The notes under the pieces: model-generated
Told to the model about the DNA's origin: nothing
Database searches by the model: none
The model's input: the letters and a program-made list of their open reading frames with translations, nothing else
Shown here: positions 57,713 to 64,000 of the stretch, piece by piece
Position numbering within the stretch: position 1 is the stretch's first letter
How the letters are laid out: each line of letters begins with the position of its first letter
Translations under genes and position numbers: made by a program
From: Saturnia japonica
Taxonomy: Eukaryota > Arthropoda > Insecta > Lepidoptera > Saturniidae
Direction of reading: 5' to 3'
Assembly: GCA_033032175.1 (NCBI GenBank)
Contig: CM065334.1
Coordinates: 3,717,705 to 3,781,704, forward strand
DNA: 64,000 bases

Positions 57713-57957
57713 TAGTGTTGGTAAAACACCGATTAACTATCGATTAATCGATAGTTATTAGAATTATCGAACAATCAATTGTTGAAATAAAATATTTGAT
57801 TGTTGATTCCCATTTCTGTACACGCGATGACCTTTATTTCGCTGTCGCAATCTGACGACAGACTGCCATATATTCCGTACTAAAAACAATCGATTGATTG
57901 TTAAAAAATCAATCAATTATTATCGATTGTCCGAAAATCGATGTTTTATCAACACTA
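57713..57957. mobile_element. hAT-like MITE, 245 bp
   Basis: Terminal inverted repeats TAGTGTTGGTAAAACACCGA and, from the other end, TAGTGTTGATAAAACATCGA. The TAGTG...CACTA ends and weakly matching 8-bp flanks (gcttccca and tcaaccca) suggest the hAT superfamily. Many ATCGAT palindromes inside. Non-coding. Confidence 0.65.
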
Positions 57958-58094
57958 TCAACCCATCTTACCTTCAGCGGTAACAGGGTTCGAAGGACCT
58001 AGGATATGAGACTTCTCATAACTTATTGATAGTTTTAAATACCATTTACCATTTAATAAATCAACTAGATAGTAACTATATGCTACTTACTTTT

Positions 58095-58170
58095 AACATA
58101 AGCCCGGTGAAGCTATCAAATTTTGTAATGCTAACAAAGGCTAACAAAATAGTCAGTTCGAAAAAAAAAA
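58095..58170 (+). mobile_element. Short jockey-type LINE 3' tail
   Basis: aagcccggtgaagctatcaa then ggctaacaaaatagtcagtt, cg and 10 A. Diverged relative of the tails at 19208 and 60896. Confidence 0.55.
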
Positions 58171-58189
58171 TTTGACCTCAACTTTAAGA

Positions 58190-58390
58190 AAGATGGTGAA
58201 AAACTAAACCTAGGAATGGCATTGGTTTTCTACACGAGGGTTAGGATTCCCTTGAGTGAACTCTACCACCATGCCACGGTTTCATCACAATGTTTCCCTC
58301 ACTGAACACTCAAAACTGGAATCGAAACTACATGTAGCCACGCGGTATCAAAACGCGCTACCTCTAAAACAGAGGTACCCTAACTTTTTT
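58190..58390 (-). repeat. SINE body
   Basis: accaccatgccacggtttca, tcacaatgtttccctc and an A-box-like end near 58370 in reverse, the same family as 33730-33960. Confidence 0.5.
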
Positions 58391-58840
58391 GTCTCATAGA
58401 CCATTTGCCATGCGCCATTTATATTAATAAACTCCCGAGGTCACAAAAATATACGTAAAACTGGCATATATGCCATCCCCGGTATCCAAGTTATTAATAT
58501 AGTTAATTGATTTTTTTTACAAATTCATCAACTTCAAATGTATTTTTGAACACTGATATAGCGCTACTAACTCAGTGAAAGTTTCTTTATCACGTCTGCT
58601 GGTAAAAGTGTTTTGAAATCTGTTATAAAAAATTGTAATAACCTGTTATAAAACAAAATTAAAAACCACTGTAGTTATCAACGACTCGTTGCCCCTCCCT
58701 CCCCCATCTCTTGATCTCATGAACCACCAATTTTATTTTTCACTTACATAGACCCCTTGAAAGTCGTCGTCGACTCCTGGGGGTCGATGTAGACCACTTT
58801 GGGAATTTCTGCTGTAAACATCTCTCGATTGTCATTGATT

Positions 58841-59031
58841 TCAAACATCTGCAGGTGGCTGCCACATGACCGCAGTCATCTTCCTATTTATCTCGTGAAG
58901 TATTAGTTGGCATCGAGCTAGCTGTGCTGGTCTTAGCTGAGGCGTCGGCTCCCTGGCTCCAGCGCTGGTGGAAGCTGCCGGCGCACGCTGGGCACGGCGT
59001 AGAGCCCTTCTGCGTCTAGCTCGTGCTGTCG
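58841..59031 (-). CDS. C16orf87-like, last exon
   Basis: 191 bp after a TTTTCTTCCAG acceptor. The correct phase gives an Arg/Ala-rich stretch, then QLILHEINRK, the family's C-terminal signature, and TGA at 58843-58841. A different frame looks longer but lacks the signature. Confidence 0.75.
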
Positions 59032-60171
59032 CTGGAAGAAAATACTGAGTACTGTTGAAAAATTTTTCCAGATGACGTAGTTTAAAATGCAGTGTTTGGA
59101 CGCAAAAATAAAAAAAATACCGTGGTTTCTACAGTGCATACTTAACAGATATTTAAATGAATTTTGTTTTATGCTTTTCCCTTACTACGCACTAAATTAT
59201 CATTATCGTTAGTTCGATAAAACCCTATTAAAATTTTAATATCGTTTTAGTTATACAAAATTCACGCATTAGTTACATCAGGATTATACTACCGTGTATA
59301 CACTACGATTTTCTTGGATAAAATACTATATAATATAATCCAAAGAACCAGTGGCGTAGCTAGCATAGGTGGCACCTGGGGCGGATTTTATTAGGTCACA
59401 GCATTATCGAGTTCCTTAGCTCTGCATTCATAACGCGCGCTTACTACATAATATGGTAACACTAACCTGTTTCTGACTTGTCCTTGGATTTATGATCTTC
59501 CTCCAGTGATCTGGACAATGATCTCTTTTTCGGTGACTGAAATAGTTTTTTGTGATTATAATTATGATAATGTTTGAATAATTTAAATAAAGTACAGTAA
59601 GTCAACTGGGCCCTAATATTTCCAGACGCCTTGAGATAGTGTACCATACCGAATAAGCGCTGTATTTTATAGGCGTGGGTTTATTCCTTTTGTTGATTTT
59701 GTATGTTACTCATCGTAAACCATTTAAGAGCGCGAAATGATTGCCAGTGTCACTGCCAGTGAAAGTCCCATCAATATCGGTCCAACCGTTTCAGAGATTA
59801 CCCGGAAAAAACAGACAGACAGACCAAAAATTAAAACAATGTTTTTTGTTTGTTATAAGTAGTGTATATACTTACTTTAATATAAATTTAGTAAAAAGCT
59901 GAAAATGGATATCTGTAACTTATATATTCCTTTACTTTTTTTTATTAAATTGAAGTAAAACAAAGTACAAAAAGCTTTCCAATTCAATCAGAGTTCTCAC
60001 CCGTTTCTTAATCTGTTTTTCATAGTGCTGAGCGTCATAAAACTGAGGCTGTGATCTTCTTACTCTACCAGTTCTACGCTTGATATCTTCGACAGCAGGT
60101 AGGTTGTCAGCGGCGCGACGCGAAGCAAAGAACGTGTGACCGCATTTACATGACTTTGATGCAACAGCCAC
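58841..60171 (-). CDS. UPF0547 / C16orf87-like zinc-ribbon protein gene (5' end missing)
   Basis: Three exons on minus: 60171-60001, 59536-59467 and 59031-58841. The first seen gives VAVASKSCKCGHTFFASRRA (the second half of a Cys-Cys zinc ribbon), then DIKRRTGRVRRSQPQFYDAQ and YEKQIKKR. The second gives SPKKRSLSRSLEEDHKSKDK. The last gives a basic, low-complexity stretch, then CQLILHEINRKMTAVMWQPP and a stop. This matches the C16orf87 family, whose members start with a CPxC-type knuckle and end with a conserved EINRK block. Function is unknown; the basic composition suggests a nuclear protein. Splice sites are all GT-AG and phases agree (0, then 1). The initiating exon with the first two cysteines must lie at higher coordinates and was not found. 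Confidence 0.78.
59467..59536 (-). CDS. C16orf87-like, middle exon
   Basis: 70 bp between a CTATTTCAG acceptor and a GTTAGT donor. Basic and serine-rich. Phase 1 at its end. Confidence 0.7.
60001..60171 (-). CDS. C16orf87-like, zinc-ribbon exon
   Basis: 171 bp, 57 codons. The acceptor is TTTTAAAG (60173-60172) and the donor GTGAGA (60000 downwards). The KSCKCGH motif supplies the second metal-binding pair. Confidence 0.78.
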
Positions 60172-60223
60172 CTTTAAAATTAACATTATTTTATTGTTAT
60201 TGGAATTAAGTACATTCTCTCAT

Positions 60224-61509
60224 TGTTAGCGACGCGTACGCCTAAGCGTGATGATAAAAATCATAATTGTAAATATAAGTTGTAGGGACTAAGAATTTAT
60301 ATACACAATCGTCGATCTAATGTTTTGAATATAATATTACAACTTGTAGGTATATAAGAATAGTAAATAACTTGTAAAAATACTTATAATATCGTAGAAA
60401 TAGTCACTTAAAGTATTGAACTTATGTATCATCAATAATCTGTGTTTTATAGAAGTTATGTGTAATATAAATTTAATGTTGGATAGGATAATTAGCCTGA
60501 TATGTATATTTTATAACGTTCAATAGTACGTACATAACGTGTTTTTAGGCCGTTTAAGGTTGTAATGTTTATCGCTTTATATTTACAATGTTTATCAACC
60601 TTTAACGTTGCAATTAGTGTTTTTATATAGGTATTTATGTCTACAATAACATAAAACAGGTTTTATAGTGATTCGATAATTATATTTAGAGATATTAACA
60701 ATTTATTAAACATTGTGTAGAAATAATAATAATAACATAGAGAAGGACAGCAATAGTGCAGCCGCAACGTTTCACCGCGGTTAGCGGGTCATGACCATAT
60801 TTGGTAATGCTAGAGCAGTAAAGATATAGACGCCATCGCTCCGTCCCGCTCTCCTGTGGCGAGATAAAAGTCTAGCCGTCGGGGCCTACCGACACCAAGT
60901 CCGGTGAAGCTGTAAAAGCCGCAGCGGCTCTGTTTTTGGATAGGGCCCCTAAGGCTAACAGTGTAGTCAGTTCAAAAAAAAAAAAAAAGCCTACCGACAC
61001 ACACAGGTGCCACAAACTGAAGACTCAAGACTCAAGAAACAAGACTGGAAAAACAGTACTAAGAAGACACTACTAAAAAGATAGTACTAAGAAAATAATT
61101 GTATATTAAGAAGAATTATTGTGTCTTGAAGAATACAGCGAAATTTTATTGTGGTATCTGTGTGTCATTGCGTCTTCAAGTGTTCAACCCGCCAGCGACC
61201 CAGTCCTCTCCGCTCCTGTGCTACGTCAGCGCCACGCCTTCAAGCAGGCACCTCACTGCGTGTGTACCTTAATGTTTCGCCCTCTTCACGCCCAGTAGTT
61301 TCGGGTGTGAGCAGGGTCGGTCGCACGTAGTGAGAGGGGCTCGCAGGCACTGGTTTCCAGACAGCTGGTTACCGTAGCGTGTTATCCGCCGTCGGTCATA
61401 CAGAGTACGAGGGAATCGTTTCCGTCGCGTTCGCGCCCTCGGTGCGCGGTCCCGCTCTGTATTGGTTGACGTAGCACATTTTATAAAGGGCGCACGCACG
61501 CCCATTTAA
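60224..61509 (+). mobile_element. LTR-like element, copy 3, with CTCAT target duplication
   Basis: Related to the element at 48724-54186: TGTTAGCGACGCGTACGCC start, CCCATTTAA end, flanked by CTCAT (60219-60223 and 61510-61514). It holds a 93-bp LINE tail (60896-60988) at the same internal position as the LINE in the other copy. Located in the upstream intron or flank of the C16orf87-like gene. Confidence 0.75.
60896..60988 (+). mobile_element. LINE 3' tail inside LTR-like copy 3
   Basis: caagtccggtgaagctgtaa, then agccgcagcggctctg and gtagtcagttc with 15 A. It is flanked by GCCTACCGACAC (60884-60895, 60989-61000). The sequence variant (ctctgtttttggat) is closer to the copy at 17222-17863 than to the one at 51943. 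Confidence 0.75.
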
Positions 61510-61788
61510 CTCATAGTGTGCTGAGTGGGAGAGGCAGCGCCATGCTCTGACCATGTTGATACCTCTCACTGCCGAATGTTGAGAATGCTATGTGATGTAA
61601 AACAATGTTTTTTCACTAAAATTGGAGCAAAAATGGGTGTATGGTAAAAATAAATAAAAATGCTAGAGATATTTTCAATTAAAAAAGAGTTACACAATGC
61701 ATTGGAGTTTGATCACTTCATTATGTGAACACAAATATGAGTTTGGCCATTCTTTCTGTAGACTCTGTTATTGTGAAACAATCCTACT

Positions 61789-62684
61789 TGTTGGCGACAG
61801 AACAGTTGTTTTTCGTGTCTTATGTTAGGGTATTATGTGTTATTACTGTGTTTACGTGTTATATACTATGTGTTACGATAAAATAGATTAATACAGACAA
61901 TATTATAGAGAAATGTAAGCGAATACGCTACATTACAAGTTGCACGTTATATATTAGGATGTATATAAACCATTATGTATTGTGTGTCACATATGTGAAA
62001 ATATAACTAATATAGAATAGATTAACGCATAGAGTAAGCCAATAGAGTGAGTATATCAAATATTATAGAGATTTTACGAACGGAAAATAGTGATGCCGCC
62101 CGTAAATTACATTGTTTTTGGCTTATATACGGAATATATACGTAATGTATATTATAAGTAAATATGTAATGGATAGGTAATTCAAAGAGGAACATTTTGA
62201 TATATGACATGTGTACATAAGATATATAATGAGAGAAATATAAAGAGTTTAACAGGGCAACCAAAGCGAAAACTGAAATTAAAACAAAGTTAAAACACGA
62301 AATAAAACAGGGCTCTCTTTACGGTCATTCCTCGAACTACTTAGGCTCGAAGAGGGACCGTATTGGGCACGGTGCAATTCAACGAGTCTACAAGTACAAA
62401 CAACAAGTAACTACGAGAAGAAAGCTTTGGTCGTCCTGTGAACAATTAATTCAAGATATCGACTTTTATTGAAGACCCGGCACCTCAAGCGGTCGTGCAT
62501 TATTGCAACCCCCGGACCCCCTCACTACTAACATCACGCCGCCCACTGGCATCCGTACGGTGTCTACGAGACGGGCATCCGGCGCAACAAAACGCCCGTT
62601 CAAACCGGGGAAACGTCACACACCACCACTACCCCCCCCCCCTCCCCCTCCCTCACGCAGAAGAGAAGTGACGCGTACCCAACA
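61789..62684 (+). mobile_element. Solo LTR, 896 bp, CTACT target duplication
   Basis: TGTTGGCGACAGAACAG at the start, ACGCGTACCCAACA at the end, flanked by CTACT (61784-61788 and 62685-62689). Same family as 5198-6071, opposite strand. The TATAAAGAG region and AATAAAACAGGG (about 62300) suggest this strand is the sense one. Confidence 0.85.
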
Positions 62685-62949
62685 CTACTAATATAATAAA
62701 TGTGATAGTATGTATGTTTGGATGTTTCTTACTCAATCACGCAAAAACGGCTGAACGGATTTCAATGAAATTTAACAAACAGATAGTCTATTATGACCTG
62801 GAATAACACATAGGGTACTTTTTATCTAGGTAAAAGTCATAGTTTAACCAGTGTTATCCTACAAATATAATAAATGTAAAGTTTGTATGTTTGTTGTTTG
62901 TACTGTTGTAAGTTTTATTAACCGTCCGGTTAATGTATTGGATTCATAT

Positions 62950-63160
62950 TGGCATATAATGACAATACCATACAAACAGTGATAAACCCATGTGTGATTT
63001 TCTTTTCATTTGTCGTGTTCTGAAATCAGCCGGTGCATATACTGTTATATAGGGGGGTGATAGGGATTGCGTCCACCATACACATAGTGACAATCCCATC
63101 CATGATTTTATTTTGGTTGGTTGTGTTCCGAGATCTATCTGCGTATATCCAATAATATGT
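62950..63160 (-). repeat. Two minus-strand units of the ~108-bp repeat
   Basis: caccatacacatagtgacaa and ttttggttggttgtgttccg are the reverse complement of the units at 6722-6910. A second unit is at 62955-63030. Confidence 0.6.
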
Positions 63161-63185
63161 AGACAAAGTCGCGGGTACCAGCTAG

Positions 63186-64000
63186 TCACAAATAAGAACC
63201 AGTTAAAATTTTTCATATTTAATGAAAAGAAACATAAATATATAAAATAAAAGAAATGGTGTATCATCTCACAACAATGTAATATAATATTATATATAGT
63301 TCTCATAGATTTTACTAACACAAAGAAATACTTATAAAATACATTTTTCAACTGACTATTAAAAAGCTATATAGACAAATGAATTCAAGCATTTAAAACA
63401 ATAAATAGGGGTCCATAGGTAATGATTAAATTAATCATTAATAGGTTAGACATACATAATTTGTGGTCAGTAAGATAAGACAGTTGTTTTCAACTAGATC
63501 CGGACCACCACACTGTTCATACATTAGGTGTAATACCAATGATAGTTGCATGCAGAAGTGTATTGCATTCCAGAATCAGCCAATGTTTATTCAGTAGTAG
63601 AGCATGGTTGGTGGTAGCAAATGGTACCAGGCTGGGTTGCAACCACCTATGCACATGATGACAAATTCATCACAATGATTTTAATTGATCACATTATAGG
63701 ACCAGCCCACATACATTCAATCATTGAGACATTGCCTGCATGACAGCAACAACTATCTTCATTGTTTGCATATTGTACTGTGGTTAGCAACAGAAACAGA
63801 GCCATATTACCAAAAAAAAAATTGTTACTAAAAAACTGTTTTATTGTAATATATATGACACCCTTTTGACAAAAATTTACTAGCACATTAAAATAGAAAT
63901 ATAGGGAACTTGATTGTCTGTACAGTATATAATATTGAATTTATCAATTGATATGGATAATACCTGTACTATTTAACCAGCTCTAATTGAGTATAATTCA
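63186..64000. other. Right end of the window, no gene recognised
   Basis: AT-rich. 63595-63680 has a SINE-like block (catggttggtggtagcaaat, aattcatcacaatg). The minus strand was searched for a first exon of the C16orf87-like gene without success. Confidence 0.4.

Larger units (their letters stand above)
61782..63185 (+). mobile_element. Helitron-like element split by a solo LTR
   Basis: TCCTACT at 61782 continues after the LTR as ctactaatataataaatgtg at 62685. The 3' end is cgcgggtaccagCTAG (63182-63185) before T. It also contains minus-oriented copies of the ~108-bp unit (62950-63160). Confidence 0.6.

Noticed and set aside
58933..59139. 68-codon minus-strand frame
   Set aside because: The frame disagrees with the splice phase. 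The real exon uses another frame ending in the EINRK motif.

Overview
The window is insect nuclear DNA, AT-rich and full of transposable elements, almost certainly from a moth or butterfly (Lepidoptera). The reasons are spliced genes with short GT-AG exons, an esterase family typical of lepidopteran carboxylesterase clusters, and lepidopteran-type repeats: Helitron-like elements ending in CACAGCTAGT, R1-, CR1/jockey- and RTE-type LINEs, and tRNA-derived SINEs. No prokaryotic system, CRISPR array or rRNA gene was seen.

Host genes. (1) Three tandem carboxylesterase genes lie on the + strand. A is 4302-13154 with a second copy of its first exon at 1630-1806, B is 23613-28257, and C is 34243-39307. 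All share one architecture: a 177-bp signal-peptide exon, a phase-0 intron, an exon of about 1.26 kb holding the Ser-Glu-His triad, a phase-2 intron, and a 202-bp last exon. A reads through intact. B has one extra base in exon 1 and an Arg in the oxyanion-hole motif. C lacks one base in exon 3. (2) A polyamine (spermine/spermidine) oxidase-like gene is spread over 43488-56045 (+) as six recognisable exons. It carries a 16-G run, a lost splice acceptor, an in-frame TAG and a terminal frameshift, and no middle exons were found. (3) A UPF0547/C16orf87-like zinc-ribbon gene lies on the - strand (58841-60171 for the three exons seen). Its first exon is upstream and not found.

Mobile DNA fills the rest. 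1-8.3 kb: a solo LTR, a 2-kb tandem duplication carrying gene A's promoter and first exon with LINE fragments, a Helitron Rep fragment, and a second solo LTR. 13.4-23.5 kb: a TE island with I-clade and R1-clade LINE relics, a jockey-type 3' end, Helitron-like elements and a Tigger/pogo transposon. 28-34 kb and 39-43 kb: Helitrons, SINEs, and two inverted copies of one TA-flanked element. 48.7-54.2 kb: an LTR-like element with a jockey-type LINE inside it, arranged as a tandem duplication. 54.5-64 kb: LINE tails, a hAT-like MITE, a third LTR-like copy, and a third solo LTR inside a Helitron.

A caution applies to all broken genes. Near-identical copies in the 48.7-54.2 kb block differ mainly by 1-2 base indels at C/G runs, so some frameshifts may be sequence errors. 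The most interesting items are the duplicated promoter plus first exon, the divergent active-site and C-terminal motifs of the esterases, and a LINE that appears to have inserted twice at the same position of one LTR-like element.
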